From assembly GCF_946885955.1 (NCBI RefSeq), contig NZ_CAMPHI010000049.1, forward strand, positions 1-33,932: a stretch of DNA of 33,932 nucleotides. Direction: 5' to 3'. The notes beneath the pieces are model-generated. The model worked only from the letters and a program-made list of their open reading frames with translations, did no database searches and had not been told where the DNA came from. The position numbers and the translations under genes were made by a program. Each line of letters starts with the position of its first letter. The first letter of the stretch is position 1. Shown piece by piece: positions 1 to 8,940 of this stretch. The stretch is from an uncultured Pseudomonas sp. (GTDB lineage Bacteria > Pseudomonadota > Gammaproteobacteria > Pseudomonadales > Pseudomonadaceae).

Positions 1-16
1 GTCAAGCTTCTAAAAC

Positions 17-51
17 CAAACCCCCCATCCGTGCAAACGGGTGGGGGGTTT
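17..51. terminator. Intrinsic terminator of an upstream gene
   Basis: A long G/C hairpin has arms AAACCCCCCA and TGGGGGGTTT around an additional CCG/CGG pairing and an A-rich loop, with T-rich sequence after it. The gene it terminates lies to the left of the window. It isolates the pqiA-type operon that starts at 193. Confidence 0.75.
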
Positions 52-192
52 GTCTTTGCGCAGGAAAATAGAACCGCTCTGGCGCTGAACCAGCACTCGG
101 AAGGGGGCTTCTAACAGACCAGGTTCCGTCGGGCATGGGTTATTTGTTGTTTCGTTTGTCTAGAATGGGCACAAATTTCTGAGGGCTGAGCG
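52..192 (+). promoter_or_regulatory. Leader region of the MCE operon
   Basis: This gap between the terminator and the first pqiA-type gene must hold the promoter. A -10-like TAGAAT lies at 161-166, but I find no convincing -35 at 16-18 bp before it. A GAGGG ribosome-binding site near 181-186 precedes the ATG at 193. The promoter assignment is inference. Confidence 0.3.
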
Positions 193-852
193 ATGTCCGA
201 TTCTGCCGATGTTCGGGAGCTGCCGGAGCTTCCGCTGGAAGAGCTGATCGCCTGTCATGAATGCGATCTGCTGATGCGCAAGCCTTTCCTGCATAAGGGG
301 CAGCGTGCCGACTGTCCGCGTTGCGGGTTTGAGTTGTATAGCTGTCGACATGACGTGGCTCGCCGCAGCCTGGCATTGGTGCTGGCGGCACTGCTGCTGT
401 TCATCCCCGCGAATTTCCTGCCGATCATGCGATTACACCTGTTCGGCCAGGCAACGCAGGATACGGTATGGAGCGCTGTTCTCGGGCTCTATCGAAGCGA
501 CATGCAAGGCATCGCGGTGTTGGTATTCCTCTGCAGCATGGGGATACCGCTGCTCAAGTTACTTTGCCAACTGGCTGTGCTGCTGAGTATTCGCTGGAAT
601 ACTTGTCGCGGCCATGGCCTGTTGCTTTATCGGATTTATCATCACTTGCGCGATTGGGGCATGTTGGAGGTTTACCTGATTGGCATCCTGGTGGCGATTG
701 TGAAGTTAAGGGACACCGCTGAGCTGACCATCGGATTTGGATTGGCTTGCTTCGTCGCACTGCTGCTGGTTCAACTGGCGCTCGAGGCGGTGATGTCGCC
801 GCACCAGGTATGGGAAGCGTTATCGAACGAGGATGTCCATGAGAGCGATTGA
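193..852 (+). CDS. pqiA: PqiA/LetA-type membrane protein, first half
   Basis: This is a 219-residue inner-membrane protein of the paraquat-inducible protein A family, the membrane partner of MCE lipid-transport tunnels. A cytoplasmic zinc-ribbon-like element with Cys at 21, 24, 41 and 44 (CHEC and CPRC) opens the protein. About four hydrophobic segments follow, near residues 57-77, 107-132, 160-175 and 180-200, and the IPANFLPIM motif is typical of the family. Known single-chain PqiA proteins are about twice this length and contain two such modules; here the second module is a separate gene that overlaps this one by 14 bp. The likely role is moving lipids, together with the MCE protein encoded at 1455. 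PqiA versus LetA (YebS) cannot be settled by eye. Confidence 0.85.
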   Translation: MSDSADVRELPELPLEELIACHECDLLMRKPFLHKGQRADCPRCGFELYSCRHDVARRSLALVLAALLLFIPANFLPIMRLHLFGQATQDTVWSAVLGLYRSDMQGIAVLVFLCSMGIPLLKLLCQLAVLLSIRWNTCRGHGLLLYRIYHHLRDWGMLEVYLIGILVAIVKLRDTAELTIGFGLACFVALLLVQLALEAVMSPHQVWEALSNEDVHESD

Positions 853-1462
853 TGCGGGCCTGCTGCTTTGCCCGGAATGCCATCAGCTGAACCGCAGGGA
901 GCCAGGGCAGGATGGCCAGCGCTGTGTGCGTTGCGGAGGGCGGGTGCATGAACGCAGGCCGAACAGTTTGGCGCGTACTTGGGCATTGCTGATTACTGCC
1001 GCGATCCTCTATATCCCAGCCAATTTTCTGCCGGTCATGACGGTCAGTTCGTTTGGCAAGGGCAGCCCCGACACTATCATGTCCGGCGTCATCGCCTTGA
1101 TTCAGCACGGCATGTTGCCGATCGCGGCAGTGGTGTTTGTCGCCAGCATTCTGGTGCCGACATTCAAGATGGTGGGCATCGCGCTGTTGCTTTACTCGGT
1201 GCAGCGTCACCAACCGCTGTCGGCGCGTCAGCGGGTCTTGATGTACCGCTTTATCGAATGGATCGGCCGTTGGTCGATGCTGGATATCTTTGTTATCGCG
1301 ATCCTGGTGACAGCGGTGAATTTCGGCAAGCTGGCGACTATCCAGGCGGGTTTCGGTATCGTGGCCTTCGCTGGAGTCGTGGTGCTGACCATGCTTGCAG
1401 CAATTACTTTCGATCCCCGATTGATTTGGGATAACACGGAGTCGGACGACGACCATGACTGA
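839..1462 (+). CDS. pqiA: PqiA/LetA-type membrane protein, second half
   Basis: This is a 207-residue paralogue of the preceding gene with the same plan. A zinc ribbon (Cys 11, 14, 29 and 32) comes first, then about four membrane segments, including another IPANFLPVM motif. The ATG at 839 is preferred over the one at 833 because the GAGG at about 829-832 is correctly spaced only for 839; using 833 would add two residues. It overlaps the upstream gene by 14 bp and the downstream MCE gene by 8 bp, so translation of all three is probably coupled. Together the two proteins should do the work of one full-length PqiA/LetA. Confidence 0.83.
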   Translation: MRAIDAGLLLCPECHQLNRREPGQDGQRCVRCGGRVHERRPNSLARTWALLITAAILYIPANFLPVMTVSSFGKGSPDTIMSGVIALIQHGMLPIAAVVFVASILVPTFKMVGIALLLYSVQRHQPLSARQRVLMYRFIEWIGRWSMLDIFVIAILVTAVNFGKLATIQAGFGIVAFAGVVVLTMLAAITFDPRLIWDNTESDDDHD

Positions 1463-3755
1463 TCTGCCAATGGCGAAAATACGTCCTGCTTCCAACTGGT
1501 CGGCCATCTGGGTGTTGCCGCTGATCGCCTTGTTGATCGGCATCTGGCTGGTATGGCGAGCCTACAGTCAGGCCGGGATCGAGATTCAGGTGCGCTTTAC
1601 CAGCGGCGAGGGCATCGAGGTCAACAAGACCGAGGTGTTCTACAAGGGTATGTCGATCGGCAAGGTGGTTGATCTTGGCCTGGACGATAAAGGCGAGCGT
1701 CGGGGTGTGATCGCCACACTGGAGATGGATAAGGACGTCGAGTCCTACCTGCGCAGCAACACGCGTTTCTGGCTGGTCAAGCCAAGCATCAGCCTGGCAG
1801 GTATCAGCGGCCTGGAGACCCTGGTTTCGGGCAATTACATCGAGGTCAGTCCTGGCGACGGTGAGCCGACGTTGAAGTTCACCGCACAGGAGGAAGCCCC
1901 GCCGTTGCCCGATACGCAACCGGGCTTGCACCTGACGCTCAAGGCCGAGCAACTCGGCTCGTTGAATCGCGACAGCCCGGTGTTCTATCGGCAGCTACAG
2001 GTAGGCCGGGTAAAGAGCTATGGCTTGGGCGCAGATCGGCGTACTGTGGAAATCAAAATCTATATCGAGCCGGCGTATGCCGATCTGGTGCGCAAACACA
2101 CGCGCTTCTGGAATGCCAGCGGCTTCACTGTGGATGCCGGGCTGGGAGGGGTTAAGTTCCGCGCCGAGTCGCTGGCCAGCGTGGTGGCGGGCGGTATAGC
2201 CTTTGCCACGCCCGAGTACCGCAAGGATAGCCCGCCTACCGATCCGGCCCTACCGTTTCGGCTTTACGAAGATTTCGACGCGGCGCAGGCGGGCATCAAG
2301 GTCCAGGTCGAGATCGCTGATTTCGATGGACTGCAGGCCGGCCGCACCCCGGTGATGTACAAGGGCATCCAGGTCGGCATGCTGAAAGCGCTCAAGGTCG
2401 AATCGGATTTGTCCGGCGCGCTGGCCGAGCTGACGATCGATCCTCTGGTCGAGGATTATCTGGTCGAAGGGAGTGAGTTCTGGGTTGTGAAACCCTCTAT
2501 CTCCCTCGCCGGCATTACCGGTTTGGAAGCGTTGGTGAAGGGCAACTACATCGCCGTACGCCCGGGTGAACGCGGCGCTCCAGCGAGTCGGACGTTCGTG
2601 GCAAGGCCCAAGGCGCCGCCCCTGGATATAAGTGCGCCGGGGCTGCATCTGGTGCTATTCAGCGATAGCCTAGGCTCACTGGATATCGGCAGTCCGATTC
2701 TCTATCGCCAGGTCAAGGTAGGCTCGGTGCAGAGCTATCAGTTTTCCAAGAATCACCAGCGTGTGGTCGTCGGTGCGCACATTGAGCCTGCATACGCCAA
2801 CCTGGTGAACAGCTCGACGCGTTTCTGGAATGCCAGCGGCATTACCCTCTCTGGCGGGCTTTCCGGGATCGAGGTGAAGAGCGAGTCGTTGCAGAGCCTG
2901 CTGGCTGGCGGCATCGCTTTCGAAACACCGGATCCCAAGGCGCCGCTGGGCAAGCGCGTGCCCAGGTTCACGTTGCACGACAATCGCGATAGCGCCATGC
3001 AGGAAGGCACCGAGATCACCATCCGGGTCGACAGCGGCGAAGGCCTTGCTCCCGGAACGGCCATCAAGTTCAAGGGGATTGAAGTGGGCAAGGTCGAGCG
3101 CATCGACCTTGGCGACGATTTGCAGAATGTCTTTCTCACCGCGCGAATTACCGAGGCCGCCGAACGTATCGCCCGTGCGGGGACACGCTTCTGGGTCGTG
3201 CGTCCGGAGTTGGGGTTGGTGCGTACGGCTAATCTGCAGACCCTGGTCAGCGGTCAGTATCTTGAGGTGCAGCCCGCGAACAAGGGGGCGCCGAAACAGA
3301 CCGAGTTTGTCGCGTTGCCGCAGGCGCCGACGGTGGGGCAGCGTGAGCAGGGTCTGGAACTCGTGCTCAGCGCGCCGCGGCGCGGTTCGATCAAGCCAGG
3401 CGTGCCCGTGACCTACCGCGAAGTGGCGGTCGGCAAGGTGATTGGTTCCGAGCTCGGCCTTACTGCGGATCGCGTGTTGATTCGCGTATTGATCGAACCA
3501 CGCTATGCGGTTCTGGTGCGCGGCGGTAGCCGGTTTTGGAATGCCAGCGGTTTCGGCTTCGATTTCGGCCTGTTCAAGGGCGCATCGGTGCGGACAGAGT
3601 CCTTGGAGTCGCTGCTCGAAGGCGGTATCGCTTTCGCCACGCCGGAAGGGGAGCAGATGGGCGCCGCAGCGCTGCCCGGGCAAACCTTTGCATTGTTCAG
3701 CGAGCCGAAAGAAGAGTGGCTGCTGTGGGCGCCGAAGATCGCGCTGGGCGATTGA
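1455..3755 (+). CDS. pqiB: PqiB/LetB-type intermembrane transport protein with six MCE domains
   Basis: This is a 766-residue periplasm-spanning protein anchored by one N-terminal membrane helix (about residues 16-36). Six MCE repeats are visible, starting near residues 41, 157, 279, 396, 518 and 634. Each has the pattern GxxxxxxF/Y(K/R)xxxVGxV, alternating YKGxxxGK-type and YRQxxVGxV-type repeats. E. coli PqiB has three MCE domains and LetB (YebT) has seven, so this protein is nearer LetB in size. In those families the rings stack into a hydrophobic tunnel carrying lipids between inner and outer membranes. No pqiC-like lipoprotein gene follows; a terminator closes the operon directly. Family membership is certain, but the symbol pqiB is a convention and letB is equally defensible. 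Confidence 0.88.
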   Translation: MTDLPMAKIRPASNWSAIWVLPLIALLIGIWLVWRAYSQAGIEIQVRFTSGEGIEVNKTEVFYKGMSIGKVVDLGLDDKGERRGVIATLEMDKDVESYLRSNTRFWLVKPSISLAGISGLETLVSGNYIEVSPGDGEPTLKFTAQEEAPPLPDTQPGLHLTLKAEQLGSLNRDSPVFYRQLQVGRVKSYGLGADRRTVEIKIYIEPAYADLVRKHTRFWNASGFTVDAGLGGVKFRAESLASVVAGGIAFATPEYRKDSPPTDPALPFRLYEDFDAAQAGIKVQVEIADFDGLQAGRTPVMYKGIQVGMLKALKVESDLSGALAELTIDPLVEDYLVEGSEFWVVKPSISLAGITGLEALVKGNYIAVRPGERGAPASRTFVARPKAPPLDISAPGLHLVLFSDSLGSLDIGSPILYRQVKVGSVQSYQFSKNHQRVVVGAHIEPAYANLVNSSTRFWNASGITLSGGLSGIEVKSESLQSLLAGGIAFETPDPKAPLGKRVPRFTLHDNRDSAMQEGTEITIRVDSGEGLAPGTAIKFKGIEVGKVERIDLGDDLQNVFLTARITEAAERIARAGTRFWVVRPELGLVRTANLQTLVSGQYLEVQPANKGAPKQTEFVALPQAPTVGQREQGLELVLSAPRRGSIKPGVPVTYREVAVGKVIGSELGLTADRVLIRVLIEPRYAVLVRGGSRFWNASGFGFDFGLFKGASVRTESLESLLEGGIAFATPEGEQMGAAALPGQTFALFSEPKEEWLLWAPKIALGD

Positions 3756-3756
3756 A

Positions 3757-3780
3757 AAACCCGGCTGTCGGGCCGGGTTT
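3757..3780. terminator. Bidirectional terminator between pqiB and mksB
   Basis: A perfect 9-bp stem, AAACCCGGC/GCCGGGTTT, encloses a 6-nt loop. A-rich sequence on the left and T on the right allow it to serve both the plus-strand MCE operon and the convergent minus-strand mks operon. Confidence 0.8.
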
Positions 3781-3848
3781 GATGGCGGGCTGTTCTACCC
3801 TCCCGCCGCTGCGCAAGCCGGTCGGGTGGGGCGTGGAAAGCTCAACCG

Positions 3849-6692
3849 TCAGGCGATGTCCATGGCGTGCTCTTCCTGCTTGGCGGTTTCCGGTGCCGTG
3901 GCCGCCGGCTCACGGCGCCTGATGTACTTCCAGTCCGCTTCGTCGATATAGATACCGTTCGGCCCGCTACCGCCTTCCAGGTCAATCGCCACATGGGCGG
4001 AGACCTGCGGTTTTACCGAGGCCAGAATCGGCACGAAACCCAGTTGCAGGCTGGTTTCGATCAGCGCCTGCTGATTCTTCTCGTCGATGTCCGCCGCTTC
4101 GTCCAGGTAGTACGGCAGGCGCACGCGGCCCGCATGTTCGCGGTCCATCAGGTGCAGTAACAGGTACATATTGGTCAGCGCCTTGATGGTCATGGTGGTG
4201 CCGTTCGACGCCGCGCCGTCGATGTCGGTATGGATCACCGGTTGGCCGTGCACCTTGGTGATCTCGAAGGCCAGCTCGAACAGGTCCTTCAAACCCAATT
4301 GGTTGTGGTTGGCGGCGACCAGACGCGCCAGGTATTCCTTGGCTTCTTCGTTCTTGCTGTCCTGATCGCTGCTTTGTTGCAGGTCGAATACCGACAAGGT
4401 CTCGCCTTGCTCGTACTGGCCGGCGCTGTGGATGATCTGGTCGATATGCTTGAGCGCGTCCTTGTTCGGCGCCAGGACGATACGGAAGCTTTCCAGGTTG
4501 GACACCTGCCGCTTGTTGATCTCGCGGTTGAACAGCGCCAACTGGTGTTCCAGGTTGTCGTAGTCGCTGCGGATATTGCGCAGGGTCCGGGCGATATCGG
4601 TGACCGCCGCGCGGCGCGCCTTGGCCAGGGTCAGCGCCTCGTCCTGGCGGTGCGCGTAGGCGTTGACCAGCAGGTGCAGGCGGCGCTCGACGTCTTCTTC
4701 GCTGTCGAACTTGGCCACGCCTTTGAGGCGCACCTGGGCATACAAGGCGTCGATCTGTCCGTCGATCCGTTGCAAGCCCTGCCAGGCATCCTGATAGTCG
4801 TTGAGTAGAGGCAGCAGGTTATCCAGCGAGTCGTCGACCGGGTCGGTGAACGGCGTACCGAATGGCAGGTCGGCCGGTAGCAACTGGCGACGGCGTAAGG
4901 CGTCTTCCAGGGTGCGCTGTTTGGCGTCGAGATCAGCCAACTGGCGGCCGACCAACTGCAGTTTGGCGGAGAGTTGCTGGACGCGTTCGGTGAAGGCGTC
5001 GCTGCTGCGTTTGAGTTCGTCCTGGGCCGCTTCCAGTTGGGCCAGTTGTTCCAGTTTCTGCGGCTCCTCCACGGCCAGGGTCTGGCTGCGACGGAAGTCC
5101 TCCAGGGCTTTCTGTGCGTCCAGTACGGCCTGGTAGAACTGCTCGGCCTGGGCCTTGCTCGCGGCACGGTCGGAAGCTACTGCCTGCTGGGTTTTCAGCT
5201 GTTTGTACTCGCGGTCGAGGCGGTCCTTCTGGTCGCGCAGGGCTGCACGGTCGGCCAGTGCTTGCAGGGCCGGCGGTTCGATATGCGAGAGGTCGATGGA
5301 TAAGCCGGGTACTTCGAAGCGCTCGCCCTTGAAACCATCGAGCACGGCTTCCAGGGATTTCACCCAGGCATCGCCGTCGTCCACCTGGATACCTTTGTCG
5401 CCGAGCGGCAAGCTGAACAGCTGGCCGTTGAACAGGCGCATCAGACGGTCGACATCGGCCTGGGAGAATTCTTCGCGCAGGCGCGAGTAGCTGTTGTTGT
5501 CGGCATGATCGAGCTGCTGTTTCACCGACTTCAGGCGTTTCTCCAGATCGCGCAGGCGTTCGTCGAGGTCTTCGGCGGAGAATTGCCGCGACTGCGCCAG
5601 GGCGCCGGCCAATTCGTCGTGGGCGTCCTTGGCGGCGAGCAGTTGCGCCTCCAGCACCTGCACGTCGTCGACCAGGGCGAAACGGTTTTTCAGTACCGCC
5701 AACTCGCCGAGCCAGCGCTGGATTTCGCTGATTTCGCGCTCCATGCGCATCAGCTCGGCGGTGCCGCCGCGTTGCTCCTGTTGCAGGCCGTCCTGTTCGC
5801 CCTTGTAGTGTTCGGCCTGGATCACCAGCTCCTCGCGGCGCGCGCCGGCGTAGTCCTGCCAGGTGCCGAGCAGCGAATCGAGCAGCGGCGACAGGCGATG
5901 CAGCTTGCCGCGCAACTGTTCGCGCTGGGCCACGCCAGCGGCCAGCGCTTCGATCAGCGGGCCGGCGGTGACCAGCGCCTGGTAGTCCTGCTCCATGCGC
6001 CGCACGTCGCGGAACGCCTCTTCGGTGGCGGCGATGTAGTCGACGCTGCCGGAGCGCAGGCTGTGCTCGAAGGCATCGAGGAACAATTGCTTGAGCTTGG
6101 CCGCGGTGATTTCGCGCATGTGCAGCAGGTTGATGAAGAGCGCGCGGAAGGTCTTCAGGCTCTGCTCGCTGGTCGAGCGCAGTGGGATCAGTGTCAGGTC
6201 CAGGGGGATCGATGTGTGCCCGCCGACCAGCAGGCGGCGCAGCTCTTCGGGCTTCAGTTCATAGGCCTTGATGCCTTCGCGTTCCAGGGCGTTGAACAGC
6301 TCGCGCTGACGCAGGCAGGTGCCGTTCTTCTGGTAGTGCGCCAGATCCAGTTCGCCCTGGTAGGCGAAGAACTGGTGGCCGAAGCCGCCGCCCGGCCCGC
6401 GCCCGGCCACGCCGATCACATGGGGGCCGTGGGGTAGGGCGACTTCGACGAGGATGTAACTGGTGTCGGTGGCGAAGTAGAACTTGCGCGACTGCTCCAG
6501 GCTGTATTTGCCGAAACTCATGTCCGACATGCGCGCCAGAATCGGGAATTGCAGGGCATTGATCGAGGCGGATTTGCCGAGGTTGTTGGCGCCGTATACC
6601 GATAGCGGGTTTTCCAGCGGAAACAGGCCAAGACTGTAGCCGGCGGTGTTCAGCAGGGCGAAGCGGCGGATGCCGTAGCGTTCCTGGCTCAT
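3849..6692 (-). CDS. mksB: MksB, SMC-like condensin ATPase
   Basis: This is the 947-residue ATPase of the MksBEF (MukBEF-like) chromosome condensin. The N-terminal head has a Walker A motif GANNLGKS at residues 34-41. A very long central part rich in Leu, Glu, Gln and Arg heptads is the coiled-coil arm with a hinge. The C-terminal head has a signature-like SNGTTMT at about 829-835 and a Walker B LPYYLDEA with D864 and E865. The length is typical of MksB and far shorter than E. coli MukB (about 1,480). It overlaps mksE by 3 bp, so the two are probably translationally coupled. The protein should act on the nucleoid in chromosome compaction and segregation with the kleisin MksF. No mksG/jetD nuclease gene is adjacent. 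Confidence 0.92.
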   Translation of the reverse strand: MSQERYGIRRFALLNTAGYSLGLFPLENPLSVYGANNLGKSASINALQFPILARMSDMSFGKYSLEQSRKFYFATDTSYILVEVALPHGPHVIGVAGRGPGGGFGHQFFAYQGELDLAHYQKNGTCLRQRELFNALEREGIKAYELKPEELRRLLVGGHTSIPLDLTLIPLRSTSEQSLKTFRALFINLLHMREITAAKLKQLFLDAFEHSLRSGSVDYIAATEEAFRDVRRMEQDYQALVTAGPLIEALAAGVAQREQLRGKLHRLSPLLDSLLGTWQDYAGARREELVIQAEHYKGEQDGLQQEQRGGTAELMRMEREISEIQRWLGELAVLKNRFALVDDVQVLEAQLLAAKDAHDELAGALAQSRQFSAEDLDERLRDLEKRLKSVKQQLDHADNNSYSRLREEFSQADVDRLMRLFNGQLFSLPLGDKGIQVDDGDAWVKSLEAVLDGFKGERFEVPGLSIDLSHIEPPALQALADRAALRDQKDRLDREYKQLKTQQAVASDRAASKAQAEQFYQAVLDAQKALEDFRRSQTLAVEEPQKLEQLAQLEAAQDELKRSSDAFTERVQQLSAKLQLVGRQLADLDAKQRTLEDALRRRQLLPADLPFGTPFTDPVDDSLDNLLPLLNDYQDAWQGLQRIDGQIDALYAQVRLKGVAKFDSEEDVERRLHLLVNAYAHRQDEALTLAKARRAAVTDIARTLRNIRSDYDNLEHQLALFNREINKRQVSNLESFRIVLAPNKDALKHIDQIIHSAGQYEQGETLSVFDLQQSSDQDSKNEEAKEYLARLVAANHNQLGLKDLFELAFEITKVHGQPVIHTDIDGAASNGTTMTIKALTNMYLLLHLMDREHAGRVRLPYYLDEAADIDEKNQQALIETSLQLGFVPILASVKPQVSAHVAIDLEGGSGPNGIYIDEADWKYIRRREPAATAPETAKQEEHAMDIA

Positions 6693-7384
6693 ACGTCTAT
6701 CTCCTGTGCGGCGCGTTCTTCGGCCATGGCGCGGGCCAGGGCGTCCTCTTCGGGTTCGTCGATATCGTCTTCGTCAAGGCTGATGATCTCCTCCTCGGCC
6801 TCATCGTCGACCAGCTCCGGGGCCGGCAGTGGCAGGGCGCTGTGCAAGGTGGCGGCGAGATCGCGGTCCTGCTGCACGGAGAGGCAGACATCGAGGAAGC
6901 GGTGCATGGGCGCGAGGAAGCGGTAGATGCCGTTCTCTTCGCTGGCGAAGCCGAGTTGGGTCAGGCGGCGCATGACTTTCTCTTCCAGCTCCTCAACGGT
7001 GGTCACTTCGGCCTGGAGGAACAGGTCGCGGTACTTGTCGAGCAAGGCCGGCAGTTCGTCGCGGCCGAGGCTGCCGCCATCGAGCACCGCCAGGGGATCG
7101 CGGCCCTGGTCGGCTAAATGTTCAACGAGGATAAAGGTGAACAGCGCCAGGCGTTGCGCGGTCTTGTTGACCTGCGCGCCCATCTGCTCGGGGACGAAAT
7201 AGTAGAAGCCGCGGCTGTCGCAGACCAGCTCGTAGCCCAGGGCCTTGAACAAGGCGCGGTACTGGTCCTGCAGATTGGACAGCTGGGCGTACAGCTCCGG
7301 ATCGCGGCGGCTGACATGGTAGCCCTTGAACAGCTCGCGGAAGATGGCGGAGAGCTGGGTGAGTTCTTTCAGGTCGATGTTCAT
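6689..7384 (-). CDS. mksE: MksE, condensin accessory subunit
   Basis: This 231-residue protein lies between mksF and mksB in the standard order. It is predicted to be soluble and winged-helix rich, with the regions DLKELTQLSAIFRELF and VEELEEKVMRRLTQLGF visible. The C-terminus is a strongly acidic tail (about residues 190-215). In this family MksE binds the MksF kleisin and modulates MksB-DNA contacts. It is separated from mksF by 87 bp holding a REP-like element, while its 3' end overlaps mksB. The ribosome-binding site before the ATG at 7384 is weak. Assignment rests on position and size as well as sequence character. Confidence 0.88.
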   Translation of the reverse strand: MNIDLKELTQLSAIFRELFKGYHVSRRDPELYAQLSNLQDQYRALFKALGYELVCDSRGFYYFVPEQMGAQVNKTAQRLALFTFILVEHLADQGRDPLAVLDGGSLGRDELPALLDKYRDLFLQAEVTTVEELEEKVMRRLTQLGFASEENGIYRFLAPMHRFLDVCLSVQQDRDLAATLHSALPLPAPELVDDEAEEEIISLDEDDIDEPEEDALARAMAEERAAQEIDV

Positions 7385-7419
7385 GGCGGTCCATTCGCTG
7401 CAGGTGCAGCGCGTTATGC

Positions 7420-7475
7420 GTAGGGTGCGCCGTGCGCACCATGAATTCGGTTGCGATGCGCTTAGCGCACCCTAG
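7420..7475. repeat. REP-like inverted repeat between mksF and mksE
   Basis: GTAGGGTGCGC at the left end pairs with GCGCACCCTA at the right end, with a further GTGCGCAC-type palindrome inside. A related half-element occurs at 20252-20272, and the GTAGGGTG start is shared with 27830. The right arm contains the CTA (7472-7474) that is the TAG stop of mksF on the minus strand. Confidence 0.75.
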
Positions 7476-8707
7476 GTGGTTCGGAGCAAGGCGAACGAAC
7501 TCAGGCTGACCCGATGTTCGGCCGTCAGGTACTCCTGTCGCTCCAGGCGCTCGCGCTGGAAGCGCGCATCGCGGGACAGGCGCGAGAACCAGTAGAGCAG
7601 TTCGTCGGTGGCGCCTTCGGGCTCCTGCTCCAGCAGCCAGACCATCAGGTCCGGCAGTGGCAGCGCCTGTTCGCAGCGTTCGAGCATCTCGCGGGCGGTG
7701 CGTGGCGCCCGCGGCGCTTCGCCCTTGCGCGTGGTATGGGCCTTGGGGAACTGCGCCGGCTTGGGCTGGAAGCGCGCCAGCGCGTAAACATAGGCCTCGA
7801 CCTGTGAGGCGCTGCCGAGAAAGGTGCTCTGCGGGCGGCTGAACAGCGGCAGCGAAGCCTGGGGCACGGCGTCCAGGCCCTTGCGCCGGATCGCCGCCAG
7901 GGCCAGGGCCGCGCCGCGGGTCACGGCGTTGTGCCGGCGCGCTTCCTCACGCAGCGGCAGCAGCAGTTCACGGGCGCGGCGCAGGGTCAGCTGGGCGGTG
8001 GTCTGCATTTCCAGGATGCGCGCGTGGGTGCGCAACAACAAATCGTCGTCGACCAGTTGGCCGAGGCGCTGCTGCTCGCCGAGCAGGCGCAGCAGCACGT
8101 GTTCGACGCGGTACACGCCTTGCTCGAAGGCGCCGTCGGCGGCGACCAGCTGGATCATCGGTTCGACGTATTCGTCCCAGGTCGCTAGCACTTCGGCGTA
8201 ACGCTGACGCAGCGGAATCTGCCGATCCGAGGTCTTGGCCCGTTCGGCCACGGCGACCAGTGCCTGTTCGTCGTTGGCCAGTTTTTTCAATACGTCGCGC
8301 ACGCGCATATCGAGCAAACGTAGCTGTCGGGCCAGATCGGCGGCGTCGCGTACCTCGAAGGCGTCCTTTATATAGCCGGCCAGACGTTCGAGGTGACGCA
8401 GGTAGGCCTCGATCTCCAGGCACAAGCCCAGGCGGTGTTCGCGGCGCAGGTAGGCGAGGAAGTCGTGGATCTGCGCGTTGAGCTCGAAGCGGTTGGGGCT
8501 CTTGGCCACCGGCACCAGGATATCCAGGCGGATCCACTGGTCGAGCAGCGCGGTGATGTCAATCGGCGTGCTTTCCGGCAGCTGGACCACCAGCTGCTTG
8601 CGCAGCTCGATCAGGCTCAGGGTGCCGGCGTCGAAGCGCTCGCAGAGCGGTTCGAGCAACGTCCAGTGTTCGGCGAGGGCGCGCAATACGCGCTTGGGGT
8701 CGATCAT
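7472..8707 (-). CDS. mksF: MksF, condensin kleisin subunit
   Basis: This 411-residue first gene of the mks operon encodes the kleisin that bridges MksB heads and recruits MksE. The N-terminal half has a winged-helix-like region (residues 1-95, with the segment RFELNAQIHDFLAYLRREH), followed by a helical section around 95-300 and a C-terminal winged-helix-like part ending in LSSFALLRTT. The start ATG at 8707 is the furthest upstream plausible one. The stop codon lies inside a REP-like repeat, so the exact C-terminus may have been altered by its insertion. Identity follows from gene order, length and the downstream MksE/MksB. Confidence 0.9.
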   Translation of the reverse strand: MIDPKRVLRALAEHWTLLEPLCERFDAGTLSLIELRKQLVVQLPESTPIDITALLDQWIRLDILVPVAKSPNRFELNAQIHDFLAYLRREHRLGLCLEIEAYLRHLERLAGYIKDAFEVRDAADLARQLRLLDMRVRDVLKKLANDEQALVAVAERAKTSDRQIPLRQRYAEVLATWDEYVEPMIQLVAADGAFEQGVYRVEHVLLRLLGEQQRLGQLVDDDLLLRTHARILEMQTTAQLTLRRARELLLPLREEARRHNAVTRGAALALAAIRRKGLDAVPQASLPLFSRPQSTFLGSASQVEAYVYALARFQPKPAQFPKAHTTRKGEAPRAPRTAREMLERCEQALPLPDLMVWLLEQEPEGATDELLYWFSRLSRDARFQRERLERQEYLTAEHRVSLSSFALLRTT

Positions 8708-8940
8708 CGCAGGGCCGGTCGCTCAATCGGAAAAAACGCCGATTGTACTGCATCGGCCGGCAATCGCTTACGCCCGAACCGATCGAAGGCGTCGAACCGC
8801 CGGAAAGTGACCCAAAGCGGCAGTTTAGGACGGCATGGGGGCGCGCAATCGGCCTGGCCTGCCGGAGAGTGCCACTCAGACACGCGGCTATGCCTTCTGC
8901 GCGAACTGGCATGGATTCTGCGATAGAGCATTAACTGCCT
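8708..8940. promoter_or_regulatory. Divergent promoter region, mksF versus the gene at 8941
   Basis: This intergenic region separates divergently transcribed genes and must contain the mks promoter. An inverted repeat CAATCGG-type arm with a short A-rich loop lies at about 8725-8747. I see no consensus sigma-70 pair I would defend. Confidence 0.3.

Noticed and set aside
3849..8707. Wadjet (JetABCD) defence system
   Set aside because: Three subunits match MksBEF, but no JetD/MksG nuclease gene is adjacent on either side.
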